This document shows, piece after piece, positions 11,401-22,635 of a stretch of DNA of 64,000 bases (position 1 is the stretch's first letter; each line of letters starts with the position of its first letter). Position numbers and translations under genes: made by a program. The DNA comes from Glebionis coronaria (lineage: Eukaryota; Streptophyta; Magnoliopsida; Asterales; Asteraceae), in assembly GCA_025667525.1 (NCBI GenBank), contig CM046878.1, positions 79,876,196 through 79,940,195 of the forward strand. Direction: 5' to 3'. The notes beneath the pieces were generated by a model, which was not told the origin of the DNA, ran no database searches, and saw nothing but the letters and a program-made list of their open reading frames with translations.

Positions 11401-13261
11401 AAAGATTTTAACCGAATATGACCGATTCTTGTCTGCAGTAATCTCGTGTGATGTGCTTACTACTGTAAATGTTAATTATTCGAATGAGCTTACATCCGCT
11501 ATGATTAATTGTGATGCTGTGCATATATGTGATGATGTTTGTGATCTTTCTGTAAATGTTGCTGATACTGTAAATGAGGTAGATAATCATTCTTGTCACG
11601 AATCTAACGCTGAGTTTTTAAAGCTACAAGATTCTTACAATTTACTTTCAAAACGCTTTAATCAACTAGAACAACATTGTATATCTTTAGAATTAAAACA
11701 ACAAACTCAAAATGAGGATCTTTTGATATCAAATGGTTGTGAAAACGGTGTTGAGACTAGTGACAAGATGATTGCAATTGTTAAGACATTAGAGGAAGAA
11801 ATCATGAGATTGAAGAGAGAGGTATCATCAAAGGAAACATTAAAATTGGAACTAGAGGCTGCAGAGTCTAAAAACCAAGTCTTAGAAATTAGACTTTCGT
11901 CTGTTCTAGGGGAGATGGATCGGACAAGACAGGGATTATCCGCTCTTTATGGTTCACTAGAAGAACGCTTCGCTTTTAATGCGGCACAGCAACAATCTTT
12001 TGTTGAACAACTGAACCAAAAGTGCGAGGAAATCTCTGATTTGAACATCCTGCTCATAGACAAAAATATGGTTTTGGCTGAGTTAAAGGAGACACTTCTT
12101 CTCACCCGACAAGAAGTTGTTGATAACTTAGCTACCGACTCTGCACCGTCCACTAGTGCTCCAACAACCAAGTCAGTAGTGCTTTATAAGAATCCGCTTC
12201 ATAAGAGAAACCCAGTTACCTACGATGATTATATGAGGAATGCCATTAAGCATGTCGATCTTCTTAGGGATATTTTAGACGATCTTTATGCCTTAGATCC
12301 CTCAAGTAGCGACTATTATTCGGCTCATGAATATATTAAGCGAGTTCAATATTGCTTGGCATATTTGCAATACATAGGTACACCAGGTTCGGCACTACTT
12401 AATAATAGGCCCATTGCTGTCACTCCATTTAATAAGACTCCAGGAGCGAAACCGTCACTGGCACAATCAAGTAAGACACATTTAAAATCTGTTGCTAATG
12501 TTCCCACTTTGCCTTCTACAGGATTAAAAGAGACTACTAAGGCTAAAGGATCGCCACTCAAGAAAGCTAAGATCAAGCCCTCCACTAGTAGTGCCACAAA
12601 GAAGAAAGTAGAAGTTCACAATAGGAATGCTAGTTCAGTTTTAAATAAAAAGAATCATGTTAAGACTAAAAGCTCTGCGCCTGTGCAGCAGCCTAAACCA
12701 TTCGTGAATTCTGATTTAAATTGTTGGAATTGTAATGAATGTATGTTTTCCCAACGTCATGATTTGTGTCTGATTGATCACGTTAATGAAATGAATGCTA
12801 TTAAGAATGGTCTTGAATGGAAGCCAACGGGTAGAACTCGTGCCCAAGTTGGCTGGCAATGGCGTCTCACTGGTAGGACCTTTACATTAGATGGAAAAAT
12901 GTGCCCTTTAACTAGGAATGCATCCATTGAGGTTAGGTTTGAGCGTCCTTTAGTTAGGAACACTCGCACTCAAGTATGGAAACAGCGCCCTTTAATTAGG
13001 TCTGCCCCCACTATAGTGCCTATCAGTGAAGAAATACCTCAGGATTTAAGCCAACTAGAATCTACACCACCAATTAAGAAGAAAAAGGCTAGGAAGTCTA
13101 AGAAACCTAGAGTTAGCAAATCTAAGATTATTAAATCTGTACCTGCTAATAACAAGGAACACTCAGATTCCGATACCTCTACATTGTCTTCGTGTGGTGA
13201 TATTTTCAGGTGGTCCAAATCATCCTGTGGTATTTGGACTCCGGTTGTTCAAAACATATGA
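8432..13261 (+). CDS. gag: SIRE-A gag polyprotein with long post-knuckle spacer
   Basis: The structural protein forms the cytoplasmic virus-like particle and packages element RNA. I take the ATG at 8432 ([10 protein letters not shown]), the first in this open frame, giving 1609 residues. Residues 30-230 form the conserved Copia gag core (UBN2-like, with an [15 protein letters not shown] stretch). A Gln/Ser/Tyr/Pro-rich linker follows, then a CX2CX4HX4C zinc knuckle ([14 protein letters not shown], residues 461-474) that binds RNA. After the knuckle come more than 1100 residues rich in coiled-coil-like sequence, including a Lys/Ser/Thr-rich stretch and short repeats with WKPTGRT/WRLTGRT-like pieces near 12810-13010. 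This is far longer than an ordinary Copia gag. It ends in a TGA overlapping the start of the protease frame, so pol follows in the -1 frame. Confidence 0.9.
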   Translation: MNPNSVMPQMTSLTDISVIKGTDNRPPMLIKEVFEAWQGRMMSYLKGKPVYGRLMVKSILNGPLDYGTIVANNVSRPREFEELTPAQQLVADADEKALQTILQALPHDIYRMVSQYTVAKDLWERLKVLLQGTSLTKQERECQLYDLFDRFTYNPGETLHDYYFRFTTLMNDLNVYNLVIAPFQVNTKFLNTLPQAEWGEYITDVKLTRDLHKCNLDQLYAFLQQHEKHVIMHRSPRRMYPDSLALMANQPSLSHNNTPYILGHQAYHPSPYMTPAFPQYSILPQPPTSHQQQYRFSAPSSQYATQPHPASIAPYAQSSYSSYQENAAYPTSYPDQMSIPSSDYAAQDQAMYCDDEEVPVPVFKQGADPVEVLTTMSAYLTRTLRKRGFRGSAPTNNQLRNSSNSRQQATIENGRVMVQPIQPYQGRPSTSTNARTVNPAPAPMVNNPPRANTGKLRMITCYNCKEEGHMSGDCKKPKRRRDGQWFAEKIYLVNAQAQGKELDEEELAFLADPGIAEQDTVTTQNAAYQTDDLDAYDSDCDDFQSAKAALMATISSLGPEKRSEVLINTTDNTTDASIQPHQVVQESADSNESSVVSLSNEETNNDSNINVSPQTLSESQPGPISHTPTPAQQDLVMVPATLLSQMNAALLETLAKNKNLSDELALSNEKVQTLELVPSSSVLTNPEYDHFRNKQMDHLQEIENLRANLTNELKEKELVVTNFQKLQTDFESLESKKNEMEINATNKIRSLDYLLLRQYAASQLVHLFDASFREFNLSRLKGLPPNPRYAKQALRHSPRLYNATQLGLALDPIVFPDDRTSKDLVDEDRSYNSAKYPECDYFKLNKELAKTDFRIRFHMDKDLITAPTYILDEENPSTFPTLVNMEGPKEIPKDLPPVSTVWLNLQEINQYFINFDKVILDCTTSNGLNAGEWAFEHMNEVFKNEINPFVESLKGTFASLKENLVFEIGEVQKVFYEMDTAYELQLIEKEKILTEYDRFLSAVISCDVLTTVNVNYSNELTSAMINCDAVHICDDVCDLSVNVADTVNEVDNHSCHESNAEFLKLQDSYNLLSKRFNQLEQHCISLELKQQTQNEDLLISNGCENGVETSDKMIAIVKTLEEEIMRLKREVSSKETLKLELEAAESKNQVLEIRLSSVLGEMDRTRQGLSALYGSLEERFAFNAAQQQSFVEQLNQKCEEISDLNILLIDKNMVLAELKETLLLTRQEVVDNLATDSAPSTSAPTTKSVVLYKNPLHKRNPVTYDDYMRNAIKHVDLLRDILDDLYALDPSSSDYYSAHEYIKRVQYCLAYLQYIGTPGSALLNNRPIAVTPFNKTPGAKPSLAQSSKTHLKSVANVPTLPSTGLKETTKAKGSPLKKAKIKPSTSSATKKKVEVHNRNASSVLNKKNHVKTKSSAPVQQPKPFVNSDLNCWNCNECMFSQRHDLCLIDHVNEMNAIKNGLEWKPTGRTRAQVGWQWRLTGRTFTLDGKMCPLTRNASIEVRFERPLVRNTRTQVWKQRPLIRSAPTIVPISEEIPQDLSQLESTPPIKKKKARKSKKPRVSKSKIIKSVPANNKEHSDSDTSTLSSCGDIFRWSKSSCGIWTPVVQNI

Positions 13262-16200
13262 CCGGAAATCGCTCGATGCTCCGAAATTTCGTCAGCAAGT
13301 TTCTTGGTACAGTTAAATTCGGGAATGATCATATAGAAAAGATTATGGGGTATGGTGAATATCAGATTGGAAATGTGACGATTTCAAGGGTATACTATGT
13401 AGAAGGTCTTGGTCATAACTTATTCTCAGTAGGACAGTTTTGTGATTCCAACCTTGAGGTTGCTTTTCGACAACACACTTGTTTCATCCGCAACTTGGAA
13501 GGAAAAGATTTGTTGAAGGGATCTCGTGGTGCAAATCTCTATACCTTGTCCTTACAAGACATGATGGCCGCCTCTCCAGTATGTCTTCTCTCTAAAGCAT
13601 CTAAGACCAAGTCATGGTTATGGCATCGCAGATTATCTCATCTTAACTTTGATGCTATTAATCATCTGGCTAAAAACGATTTAGTTCGTGGTCTTCCAAA
13701 GCTTAAATTTCACAAGGACCATTTATGTTCCGCGTGTTCAAGGGGGAAAAGTACCAAGAAATCTTACAAGCCCAAAGCTGAAGACACGAATCAAGAAAAA
13801 CTTCATCTTTTGCATATGGATCTTTGTGGGCCGATGAGAACTGAAAGTGTGAGCGGTAAGAAAATCATTCTGGTAATTTTGGATGATTTCTCCAGGTTTA
13901 CATGGGTTAGATTTCTACGTACAAAGGATGAAGCACCGGAGGCTATCATCACTTTCCTGAAATTCATTCAGGTACGTTTGAATACCACTGTCCGCCGTAT
14001 TCGTACAGACAATGGTACAGAGTTCGTCAACCAGACTCTTCGTGATTATTATGAAGGAGTTGGTATTTCACATGAAACATCCGCTGCACGCACTCCACAA
14101 CAAAACGGTGTCGTTGAAAGACGGAATCGTACACTTATGGAAGCTGCTAGGACCATGCTTATTTATGCGAACGCTCCATTGTTCTTGTGGGCAGAGGCTA
14201 TTTCTACCGCATGTTTCACCCAAAACCGTTCTATCATTCGGAAACGCCATGGAAAAACACCTTATGAGCTTCTACATGACCGTAAACCCGATGTTTCATT
14301 TTTTCATGTGTTTGGTGCCCTTTGTTATCCAAACATTAATAGTGAGAACTTGGGTAAGCTTCAACCGAAAGCTGATATAGGTATTTTCATTGGTTACTCA
14401 CCGTCCAAGAAAGCATACCGAATCTATAACCGTCGTCTTGGCAAGATTGTAGAAACTATGGACGCAGATTTCGACGAGCTGACAGCGATGGCTTCTGAGC
14501 AACACAGCTCTGAACCCGCGCTTCATGAGATGGGAACCGGTGCTATCAGTTCCGGATTAGTTCCCAATAATCCTACTTCTACATCATTTTTACCACCAAC
14601 AAGGCCCGAGTGGGATAAACTGTTTCAACCGTTGTTTGATGAATTCTTCGATCCCCCGACTGATGAAGTTCCAGCACCTGTAGTAATCGCTCCAATCCCT
14701 GAAGTGGTTGCTCAAGCTAATGAACCTTTATCTAATGCATCTACAATTCACATTGAACCGGATGCACCTTCACCAAGTGATTCTCAAACTACACCTGAAT
14801 CGTCACCCCTACTTGTGCCTAATGATGTGGAAGAGGATTCTACTGATCACGACTTGGAATATGCTCACTTGCAAGAGCTTCCTTTCTTTGGTGTAGCGAT
14901 CCCTGAAAACCCTTCAGCCGCATCTACCTCAGAAGAAGCTCCTTCTATTGTTCATTCCAGACCACCTAGGATTGAAAACCATAACACTAAATGGACAAAA
15001 GATCACCCAATTAGGAATGTTATTGGAGATCTAGATCGACCCGTATCTACACGCCATCAATTACAAGAGAGTGCACTTTATTGCTATTTTGATGCATTTC
15101 TCTCTGAAGTTGAACCTAAAAATTGGCAGCAGGCTATGACCCAATCTTCTTGGATTGAAGCTATGCAGGAGGAACTAAATGAATTCCAACGACTTGAAGT
15201 ATGGGAATTGGTTCCTCTCCCTGACAAGGTCAACATCCTTACTTTGTTATGGGTTTATAAGGTTAAACTTGATGAGATGGGTGCGGTATTGAAGAATAAG
15301 GCTAGATTGGTCGCTAGAGGATATAAACAAGCCTTGGGTATAGACTTTGAAGAATCTTTTGCTCCTGTGGCTAGATTGGAGGCTATTAGACTATTCCTTG
15401 CGTATGCTGCTCATATGAACATGATCGTCTATCAAATGGATGTGAAGACGGCATTTTTGAACGGTGAACTAAGGGAAGAAGTCTATGTTAGTCAGCCGGA
15501 TGGGTTCGTCAGTACGGAGTTTCCTAATCATGTGTACAAGCTTAAGAAGGCTCTCTATGGGTTGAAACAAGCTCCACGCGCGTGGTATGATCTCCTGTCA
15601 ACATATCTCTTTTCGGAAGGCTTCTCCAAAGGCAAGGTGGACCCCACTCTATTCACTCTCAAGGAAGGCAACGACATGATTCTGGTACAAATTTATGTTG
15701 ATGATATAATATTTGCTGCCACTAACATAGAATTGTCAAATCGATTTGAGAAGATAATGTCCACACGCTTTCAGATGTCGATGATGGGAAAAATTTCATT
15801 TTTCTTAGGATTACAGATTTCTCAGAATCCCAGAGGCATCTTTATTAATCAATCTAAATATGCTCTAGAATCTCTTAAGAAATATAACTTTGAAAATTGT
15901 GACCCCATGGACACTCCAATGGTGGAGAAATCCAAGTTAGATGAAGATAGGAATGGGACTATTGTCGATCCAAAACTTTACCGTGGGATGATCGGCACCC
16001 TTCTATATATGACTGCTAGCAGGCCTGATTTGCAATTTGCTGTATGCATGTGTGCCCGGTATCAGGCTCGGCCTACCGAAAAGCACCTACATGTTGTGAA
16101 AAGGATCTTTCGGTATCTAAAAGGAACACTTCATCGTGGTCTATGGTATCCAAAAGATTCCTCTATTGCTTTAATATCATACGCAGATGCCGATCATGCT

Positions 16201-16677
16201 GGATGTCAAGACACGAGGCGTAGCACTTCTGGATCTGTGCAACTCCTTGGAGATAGATTGATCAGTTGGTCTTCAAAAAGGCAGAAAAGCGCTGCAATAT
16301 CAAGCACGGAGGCTGAATACATCGCCATGTCCGGTTGTTGTGCTCAAGTCCTTTGGATGAGATCACAATTAACTGACTACGGTTTGGGATTCAACAAAAT
16401 CCCGATGTATTGTGACTACAAGAGCGCCATTGCCCTTTGCTGCAACTATGTTCAACACTCCCGGGCCAAGCACATAGACATTCGCTACCATTTCATTAAG
16501 GAGCAGGTGGAGAACGGAGTGATCGAGCTGTATTTTGTCACTACTGAGTACCAGCTGGCGGATATGTTCACCAAAGCATTAGATCGAGGACGAATTGAGT
16601 TTTTGATCGACAAGCTTGGCATGAAATCATTCACTCCAGCGACTCTCAAAGAGTTGGCAGAAGAATCAGCTGAATAG
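13201..16677 (+). CDS. pol: SIRE-A pol polyprotein (protease, integrase, RT, RNase H)
   Basis: The frame opens after a TGA at 13198-13200 and overlaps the gag end by about 58 bp; no ATG initiates it, so translation by -1 frameshifting or a one-base mutation at the junction are the options. Domains in order: protease with [10 protein letters not shown] (catalytic Asp codon 13237); integrase with an HH-CC finger (about 13610-13750) and the D,D,E residues in LHMDLCGP (about 13815), RTDNGTEF (about 14000) and [10 protein letters not shown] (about 14110); a variable proline/serine-rich linker; reverse transcriptase with IYVDDIIF (about 15691-15714); RNase H with ADADHAG and STEAEY. RNase H has CDYKSA where CDNKSA is usual, with the Asp kept. 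No internal stop. The stop is TAG at 16675-16677. Confidence 0.93.
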   Translation, partial: YFQVVQIILWYLDSGCSKHMTGNRSMLRNFVSKFLGTVKFGNDHIEKIMGYGEYQIGNVTISRVYYVEGLGHNLFSVGQFCDSNLEVAFRQHTCFIRNLEGKDLLKGSRGANLYTLSLQDMMAASPVCLLSKASKTKSWLWHRRLSHLNFDAINHLAKNDLVRGLPKLKFHKDHLCSACSRGKSTKKSYKPKAEDTNQEKLHLLHMDLCGPMRTESVSGKKIILVILDDFSRFTWVRFLRTKDEAPEAIITFLKFIQVRLNTTVRRIRTDNGTEFVNQTLRDYYEGVGISHETSAARTPQQNGVVERRNRTLMEAARTMLIYANAPLFLWAEAISTACFTQNRSIIRKRHGKTPYELLHDRKPDVSFFHVFGALCYPNINSENLGKLQPKADIGIFIGYSPSKKAYRIYNRRLGKIVETMDADFDELTAMASEQHSSEPALHEMGTGAISSGLVPNNPTSTSFLPPTRPEWDKLFQPLFDEFFDPPTDEVPAPVVIAPIPEVVAQANEPLSNASTIHIEPDAPSPSDSQTTPESSPLLVPNDVEEDSTDHDLEYAHLQELPFFGVAIPENPSAASTSEEAPSIVHSRPPRIENHNTKWTKDHPIRNVIGDLDRPVSTRHQLQESALYCYFDAFLSEVEPKNWQQAMTQSSWIEAMQEELNEFQRLEVWELVPLPDKVNILTLLWVYKVKLDEMGAVLKNKARLVARGYKQALGIDFEESFAPVARLEAIRLFLAYAAHMNMIVYQMDVKTAFLNGELREEVYVSQPDGFVSTEFPNHVYKLKKALYGLKQAPRAWYDLLSTYLFSEGFSKGKVDPTLFTLKEGNDMILVQIYVDDIIFAATNIELSNRFEKIMSTRFQMSMMGKISFFLGLQISQNPRGIFINQSKYALESLKKYNFENCDPMDTPMVEKSKLDEDRNGTIVDPKLYRGMIGTLLYMTASRPDLQFAVCMCARYQARPTEKHLHVVKRIFRYLKGTLHRGLWYPKDSSIALISYADADHAGCQDTRRSTSGSVQLLGDRLISWSSKRQKSAAISSTEAEYIAMSGCCAQVLWMRSQLTDYGLGFNKIPMYCDYKSAIALCCNYVQHSRAKHIDIRYHFIKEQVENGVIELYFVTTEYQLADMFTKALDRGRIEFLIDKLGMKSFTPATLKELAEESAE

Positions 16678-17965
16678 TCGTGGTAAACTATTCAGAGTAT
16701 CCTTTTGTTCGTGATCATGTATATTATCGTAAATATATAAACCACAAAAGAAAATTACAAAAATATAAAACCAACAAAAATCATAAAAAATATAAAACCT
16801 AGAAAAACCATAAAAATTATAAAATCAAGAAAAACCAAAAATATTTTTCGTTTTAAATCGGGCATGTCTTTTAGTACGGTAATATTTACGGCCTTAGAAA
16901 TGTCGATCAATATTGACACGGTGCCATAAATAGAGTCCGTATAAAAGTTGTACATTTTTAAAACATGCCCATTTTGGCTTGTAGTTATTTTTGACTGCAA
17001 CCCGGTTTTCATATTAAAGTCACGTATTCCCTTGGAAAACGTTGGCTCAGAACGGGAATTAATTTTCTCGGGCGTGATTTACAAGCCAAATCATGCAAAG
17101 GGATCAAGTTTACTTTACAACTTGGTCTAACACGAATTTGTGTACGTCTCAGTGCATTAATTTGTTAAAATAAGAGAAATCTTATTGACACCACGAATCA
17201 AACTTTTTTAGGATATAATTCGGAAATGATTTCATCACTATTTGACTCTTTAAACAATGACTACAGCTCTTTAAATAGAAAACGGGTCATCGTTTAAGGG
17301 GGAGAAAATAGTTAAATCATCTTCGTCATTAAATTGATTTTCAAAAGTGAATGTGAAAATTAAGGGCTACATGGTAATTGAGTGGTTTTGCTTTAAAATA
17401 CGACTTGTGTTCGTTCTAAGTGATAGGCATTGCTTTTAGATATTGGAGATATGCTAATAGATTGCGTTTGCTAAATTGTGTGTAAGTTAAACAAGGGTTA
17501 AGAAAAATGAAAAATTAGAAACAAAAAGGAAAAGGAAAGATAAATAGAGGGACTTAAAGTGATATTTGTTAAAACTTGTCAAAAATTTTTGACCTAGTCA
17601 AATAAAACAACCCCGCCCCCTCTTTCCCATTCACTGTTTATCTTCCACTTGCCGCCATTGTTGAATCTCACACAAACTCTTAAAAACATCTCGTCTAATC
17701 ATTCCATCCTGTTCATTCACTAAATAAGGTAATTAACATCTATATTTAACTTATAAATTCGTCTAATTCATCATCTATATCCCCTTAATTGATTCGGATA
17801 ATTAACATTATCAGATTTAAGGTTTATTCCTTAATTAGGGTTAATTAACTAGGGATTTGTGGTGGGTTTTGTGCGGATTAGCAAGATATGATGTTTAAAT
17901 GCCTTAGATTGCCTTAGAAATACACAAACGCGTTTAGAGTTAATCCTCTTAGTCTGTGTATTAAT
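16678..17965 (+). other. Spacer between pol and the second repeat array
   Basis: No credible protein. It starts with A-rich low-complexity sequence (16740-16850). A polypurine-tract-like AAGGGGGAGAAAA lies at 17296-17308, more than 7 kb before the real 3' LTR. From about 17600 the sequence looks promoter-like and then leader-like, with a donor-like AAG|GTAATT whose GT is at 17729-17730. A single TTCGGAA near 17219 resembles the array motif. Confidence 0.55.
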
Positions 17966-18535
17966 GTTCCGGATGAACAAGGATAAGAACTTCCGGATGA
18001 AGGAAGTTCCGAATGAAGAACTTCCAGATAAAGGAAGTTCCGAATGAAGAACTTCTGAATGAAGGAAGTTCCGAATGAAGGACTTCCGAATGAAGGAAGT
18101 TCCGAATGAAGAACTTCCGGATGAAGGAAGTTCCGAATGAAGAACTTCCGAATGAAGGAAGTTCCGAATGAAGAACTTCCGGATGAAGGAAGTTCCGAAT
18201 GAAGAACTTCCGGATGAAGGAAGTTCCGAATGAAGAACTTCCGGATGAAGGAAGTTCCGAATGAAGAACTTCCAAATGAAGGAAGTTCCGAATGAAGGAA
18301 TGTTCCGGATGAAGGAAGTTCCGAATGAAGAACTTCCGGATGAAGGAAGTTCCGAGTGAAGAACTTCCGGATGAAGGAAGTTCCGAATGAAGAACTTCCG
18401 GATGAAGGAGGTTCCGAATGAAGAACTTCCGGATGAAGGAAGTTCCGGATGAAGAACTTCCGGATGAAGGAAGTTCCGAATGAAGGAATGTTCCGGATGA
18501 AGAAGTTCCGAATGAGGAAAAGTTCCGGATGAAGA
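17966..18535 (+). repeat. TTCCG repeat array upstream of the extra ORF
   Basis: About 38 units alternate between GAAGTTCCGAATGAA and GAACTTCCGGATGAA, forming a ~31-bp dimer. Units are more uniform here than in the array before gag and carry GAATGAAG/GGATGAAG where the first array has GGATCAAG. The minus-strand open frame across it (17961-18560) is a by-product of the repeat. Confidence 0.94.
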
Positions 18536-18668
18536 GTTGTTTGATTATTATTGTTTGCATGCTATATGTACTTGTTGTTTTATGTTATGAAATGTGTTAT
18601 GCTTAGAAGTAAGAATGATATATATCTATATGTTTTTGTGCATCAACCTTTCATGTCTTATCTTAAGC

Positions 18669-18670
18669 AG
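18669..18670 (+). other. Candidate 3' splice acceptor before the extra ORF
   Basis: The stretch TCTTATCTTAAGCAG ends in AG five bases before the ATG at 18676. Paired with the donor-like AAG|GTAATT at 17729 it would define a ~940-bp intron holding the whole repeat array. It could equally be used by a subgenomic RNA spliced from the LTR leader. Inference only. Confidence 0.35.
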
Positions 18671-18675
18671 ATACA

Positions 18676-21600
18676 ATGACTAATCCAACAGTACAAGCAA
18701 TCCAAGAATCTAGAGAAGCCGATATTGCTAAAGCACGAACCCTTAAGTTTATACCCAACAACTACCGGCTGAAGCAAGTCTCAAAATCCACTCACCATGG
18801 TTTTAAGGTCGCCATAGCCATCCTCGATAACTCTCATTTCAAGAACGCCCTTAGGAGTAGTGCCTCGGTGCCTTATGAGTATATGTATGAATTTTGGGCT
18901 ACCAAGGAAATCACTTCAAACAAGATCACCTTCACCATCGACAACAAGCAGCAGACACTCACAGTTTCAGACTTCCGTAAGATTCTTGGTATACGGGATA
19001 CACCCAAAGGTATGTCATTCTCAAGGGATCCTACTAAAGATGAACTCTTGGAGTTATTTGATGCACTTGGATGTCCGGAAATACGAGTTGCGTCTGAGTT
19101 TACCACTGCTAAGGTAGGACAACCTTGGAGAGCATTGATGGGTATTCTCAGTAAATGTCTTACACCAAAAACGAGTGGCCATGATGCTTTGCGCAGTCCT
19201 ATAATAAACCTCTTCTATGGCATGTACAAAGCTGCAAATTCAGATTATGCTTTGTTGATATGGGAAGAATTCACCTTTCAACTCTTCTATAACAAGAAGC
19301 TGAAGACAAACTTCTTTCCTTATCCTCGGTTTATCAAGCTTATCATTAATTATTTTATGAAGAATGATGCTACTATTGATAGGCGTGCAGCAGGTCGCTA
19401 TCACACTGAAGAAGCTGATGATACTGTGGATCTGAGGCATGAAGGACCGTCTATTGGTGTGATTCCGGGTCCTATTCCTGATTACCTTCTGTCTGAGAAA
19501 ATCAAAGGTTCTGCTGATTACAAGCTACTGCAGATAGAAATCAAGAAGCTGAAAGCAAACCTTCAGGCTGGAGAAGACTCGTCTACAACGGTTAAGAGTA
19601 AAGGTAAACGCAAACAACCAGCTGCGTTACCTGAACCCGAAACCAAGAAGAAGAAGACAAAGGGTAAGAAGGGAAAGGGTAAGGCTGATGAGATGCGTCT
19701 ACGTGACGAAGAAGACATTGTTGATCCTACTCTTGATAAAACTGAGAAACAAATGATGAAGAATGCTATTCAAAGGAGTAGGAAAGATACTGGCGGTACT
19801 GGTTCAGGTGCAAGGGTAGATGTTGAGGATGAGTACGTGGAACCAGATGATGTTGATGAGTTTGGGTCACCTGAACATTATTCCACTTCGAAGGAGCCAT
19901 CAATCCCTATTTCAGCAAGTGTGGAAAAAGAGTCTGTTGCTCCTACGATCATGGTGACAACTCAACCTTTAGCAACTCAACCTCCACCCATACAACCCTT
20001 ACCAACCAGACCGGCTTCAACACCATTTCTTCCACCACCGACAATTCCCATCCTTAGTACCGCAGTAACTACCGAGCCTCTCCAATCAACCCAGAGCAGC
20101 TCTGCAACATCTACCATGGCGGCATTGGTGATGGCCGAAATGTTGGATAAACATGTGGATAATCACAAACGCGAAATGGATGAACTTCGCCAAGAGTTAC
20201 AACGACGAGCTCAAAGTGAAGAAACATTTAGGAGAGCCCAAGAGGAGATGATTGCTAGGTTCGCTGCAGATATGGAGGTAACTCGAAAAGCACATGCAGA
20301 AGAACTAGCTCGGGTTAAGCAGGCTGAGGCTGATAAGCATGCTGCACGTATCACCAGACTTCAAGCGATGAGGGATAAATACAAAGAGCAAAAAGAAGCA
20401 CTTGAAGCCTCTGTTGAAGAAAGAGTGCAAGAATCTGTTGAATCCATTATGCCTAAACTGCGTGATGAGTTCAAGACGCTAGCAGCTGATAACTTGTTGA
20501 TCAAGTCATCCAATCCTTTAGAAGCCGCATACAAGATTGCTTATGACTTGACGGATTTTGAATTGAAGAAGATCCTTAAGGCTCATATGGTGGAACTTGG
20601 ATCGTTTGATAAGTCTAGGATTCAACGGGCTCTATACAAATCCCTGAATGATGCTATCATGGAGGATGATAGGTTATTCAAAACGTTTGGAAGTGTGGTA
20701 CCTTATCACATTCTACCTGAAGAGGAAAGGGAAGAAAGTGAGCAGGAAGAGGGTACTGGTGAAGAGGAAGAGGAAGAAGAAGGAGGAGAAGAGGAAAAAG
20801 ATGACGATGATGGTGATGATGAGGATAAGGATGAGGATGATGATGACGATGATGAGGATAATGATGATGGCGATGATGGTGGTGATGGGAATGAGGAAAG
20901 TGCTAGGGGTAGTAACGGGGATGACAATCAGGATGATGATGGGGGTGAACAGCCTAAAGAGGGAGACAAGGTTACCAGCTCCAAGAAAACTGCTAAGACT
21001 GGAACCAAGTCCAAGAAAGATGCAGCGCAGAAGGACAAATCAACATCATCGGAATCAAGACGAACTAAGTGGCGCCACGATGTGAATGCCACTACAGCGT
21101 CATCGGTTCTCGGTACCTCTATCGCTGTATCTTTACCTATTACCACTAACCCCATTAGTTCTGTTGTTGTTGCTCCTGTGATTGCAGAATCAGTAACGGA
21201 ACCCGAAGCTGCACAACACTCACCCGTTCACGACACTACTGAAATGCCTGAATCAGAACCAGCAGATGTTCGCACTTCTACTCCTCTACAACAAGCACAA
21301 CAATCTACGGTTCCTGAACCAAGCACACGAGACTGGGCAGACACGTTGGAGATAGACGAGACTGCACCACCACAGGCTTGGATCACGGCAGCAGCACAAT
21401 ATGATCCGATCACAGACGCTAACAAAGATGTGTTGTATCTCCGTATCCGAAGTCCGATTGACTTATGTGCATTTTTTGCTCATGAGTATAAGACTTCGGT
21501 TACTCCATCCTTGGTGAAGAAAGCGCTGAAAGATAAGAGACTGCGTGCCAAAACCCGATTAACCCGAATGGAGTTCGAGTACTATGCCGATGAGATCCTG

Positions 21601-22635
21601 AAGGCTCTGAATACCGTTCAACGGCCAGGACTTCATGAATCAGAAAGAGCTCCACCTCCAATGGATCCTTCTCAAGATAATCAGATTGCTCTTGACTTCT
21701 TCGTCACCAATGATCTTGTGTATCTTCTGAAGGGGTCATCAAAGTACGTAACCTCCCTGACCTTGCTAAAAGCTGCCAACTGGGGGACAATACCCTTTAT
21801 CGAGGAAAAGGTAAACAGACTCTGGGTCCCTAAGATAAATCGTAATTATGATATGTATGCTGTCATAGGTGCATCTCATTGGGACGAACGAGTCCGAAGG
21901 GCGTACAGGGGTTGCTGTCTGGTCAATTCTGGAAGTATCGTTAGATCCGATATCCGCATCTCCAGCATTTTAGGGTTGAAAACTGAAGCCAAGAACGGTT
22001 ATTATCATGTGACGGAGATTCGTTTGAAAAGGGAGGATGACAGGGAATACAAAATCCAGCAGGGAGATTTTTCCATCATTCGCCTTGAGGATATCGAAGA
22101 TATGCTGCTTCTGATGACCCGAGATCAACTCATACACATTCCTCGTGAAGACCTCATTGCTTTGAATACAGCACTTCGTATGTTTACACGAAGCGTTGTC
22201 ATCAAGACACGAGTTGAAGATCTGCAGTTGGGAGTCGAAAGCTACCAAAGGAAGCTCAACTTAACCCGTCCAGTGAATCGAGTGCTACCTCAACATGTAG
22301 AAAGATGTCCCTATACCGGCATTTCTGTCCTGAATTACGGCATTTTCTACTTGAACAGTCGAGGTTTGATGAAGTTTATGAGGGTGGGTGAGCTCCACAA
22401 GTCCAGTGATGGAACCCTTCTACAAGTCAGAGGAAAGTTGGAGCATCTGAACTCGGGTGGGACTTTGCCAGAGATGACGGAGGATTGGCATCCGGGTTAC
22501 CGGCAGATGGCGAAGTATGTGATCAAGAAGATTGATCAAAAGCTCCGTGAACGTAGATTGATGAGGAGCTTGGAAAGATTCGTGGGTGGAAGACCATATC
22601 TAGTGCACCACAAGCTACTGCAACGATCCATCTAA
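18676..22635 (+). CDS. SIRE-A extra ORF, 1319 residues, function unknown
   Basis: A single open frame from ATG 18676 to TAA 22635, lying where SIRE elements have an env-like gene. I see no signal peptide and no transmembrane segment, so I do not call it an envelope. The N-terminal domain (residues about 20-260) has ordered, mixed composition. Then come a Lys-rich, nuclear-localisation-like stretch (about 308-338), a Pro/Thr linker, a long coiled coil (about 488-595, rich in E, R, K and A), an extreme acidic tract (about 681-758, nearly all D/E/G), a Ser/Thr linker, and a conserved-looking C-terminal domain (about 888-1319) with ALNTALRMFTRSVV and RVEDLQLGVESYQRKLNL. From memory, proteins of this architecture are common in Asteraceae retroelement annotations without known function. 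SIRE-B has a diverged, broken relative at the same place (55128-58191). Confidence 0.85.
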   Translation: MTNPTVQAIQESREADIAKARTLKFIPNNYRLKQVSKSTHHGFKVAIAILDNSHFKNALRSSASVPYEYMYEFWATKEITSNKITFTIDNKQQTLTVSDFRKILGIRDTPKGMSFSRDPTKDELLELFDALGCPEIRVASEFTTAKVGQPWRALMGILSKCLTPKTSGHDALRSPIINLFYGMYKAANSDYALLIWEEFTFQLFYNKKLKTNFFPYPRFIKLIINYFMKNDATIDRRAAGRYHTEEADDTVDLRHEGPSIGVIPGPIPDYLLSEKIKGSADYKLLQIEIKKLKANLQAGEDSSTTVKSKGKRKQPAALPEPETKKKKTKGKKGKGKADEMRLRDEEDIVDPTLDKTEKQMMKNAIQRSRKDTGGTGSGARVDVEDEYVEPDDVDEFGSPEHYSTSKEPSIPISASVEKESVAPTIMVTTQPLATQPPPIQPLPTRPASTPFLPPPTIPILSTAVTTEPLQSTQSSSATSTMAALVMAEMLDKHVDNHKREMDELRQELQRRAQSEETFRRAQEEMIARFAADMEVTRKAHAEELARVKQAEADKHAARITRLQAMRDKYKEQKEALEASVEERVQESVESIMPKLRDEFKTLAADNLLIKSSNPLEAAYKIAYDLTDFELKKILKAHMVELGSFDKSRIQRALYKSLNDAIMEDDRLFKTFGSVVPYHILPEEEREESEQEEGTGEEEEEEEGGEEEKDDDDGDDEDKDEDDDDDDEDNDDGDDGGDGNEESARGSNGDDNQDDDGGEQPKEGDKVTSSKKTAKTGTKSKKDAAQKDKSTSSESRRTKWRHDVNATTASSVLGTSIAVSLPITTNPISSVVVAPVIAESVTEPEAAQHSPVHDTTEMPESEPADVRTSTPLQQAQQSTVPEPSTRDWADTLEIDETAPPQAWITAAAQYDPITDANKDVLYLRIRSPIDLCAFFAHEYKTSVTPSLVKKALKDKRLRAKTRLTRMEFEYYADEILKALNTVQRPGLHESERAPPPMDPSQDNQIALDFFVTNDLVYLLKGSSKYVTSLTLLKAANWGTIPFIEEKVNRLWVPKINRNYDMYAVIGASHWDERVRRAYRGCCLVNSGSIVRSDIRISSILGLKTEAKNGYYHVTEIRLKREDDREYKIQQGDFSIIRLEDIEDMLLLMTRDQLIHIPREDLIALNTALRMFTRSVVIKTRVEDLQLGVESYQRKLNLTRPVNRVLPQHVERCPYTGISVLNYGIFYLNSRGLMKFMRVGELHKSSDGTLLQVRGKLEHLNSGGTLPEMTEDWHPGYRQMAKYVIKKIDQKLRERRLMRSLERFVGGRPYLVHHKLLQRSI

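Noticed and set aside
7897..18535. CRISPR-like array of short repeats
   Set aside because: Units are contiguous or near-contiguous, degenerate and inside a plant retrotransposon; there are no unique spacers and no cas genes.
17961..18560. 199-residue minus-strand protein across the repeat array
   Set aside because: Its sequence is only the 15-bp repeat translated; the period keeps any frame open. The same holds for 7927-8262.
20706..21085. Other-frame proteins over the acidic tract (Ser-rich on the minus strand, Met/Arg-rich on the plus strand)
   Set aside because: They are shadows of the GAT/GAG-rich repeat in the extra ORF.
18676..22635. Envelope gene
   Set aside because: No signal peptide, transmembrane segment or fusion-peptide-like stretch is visible; position alone is not enough.
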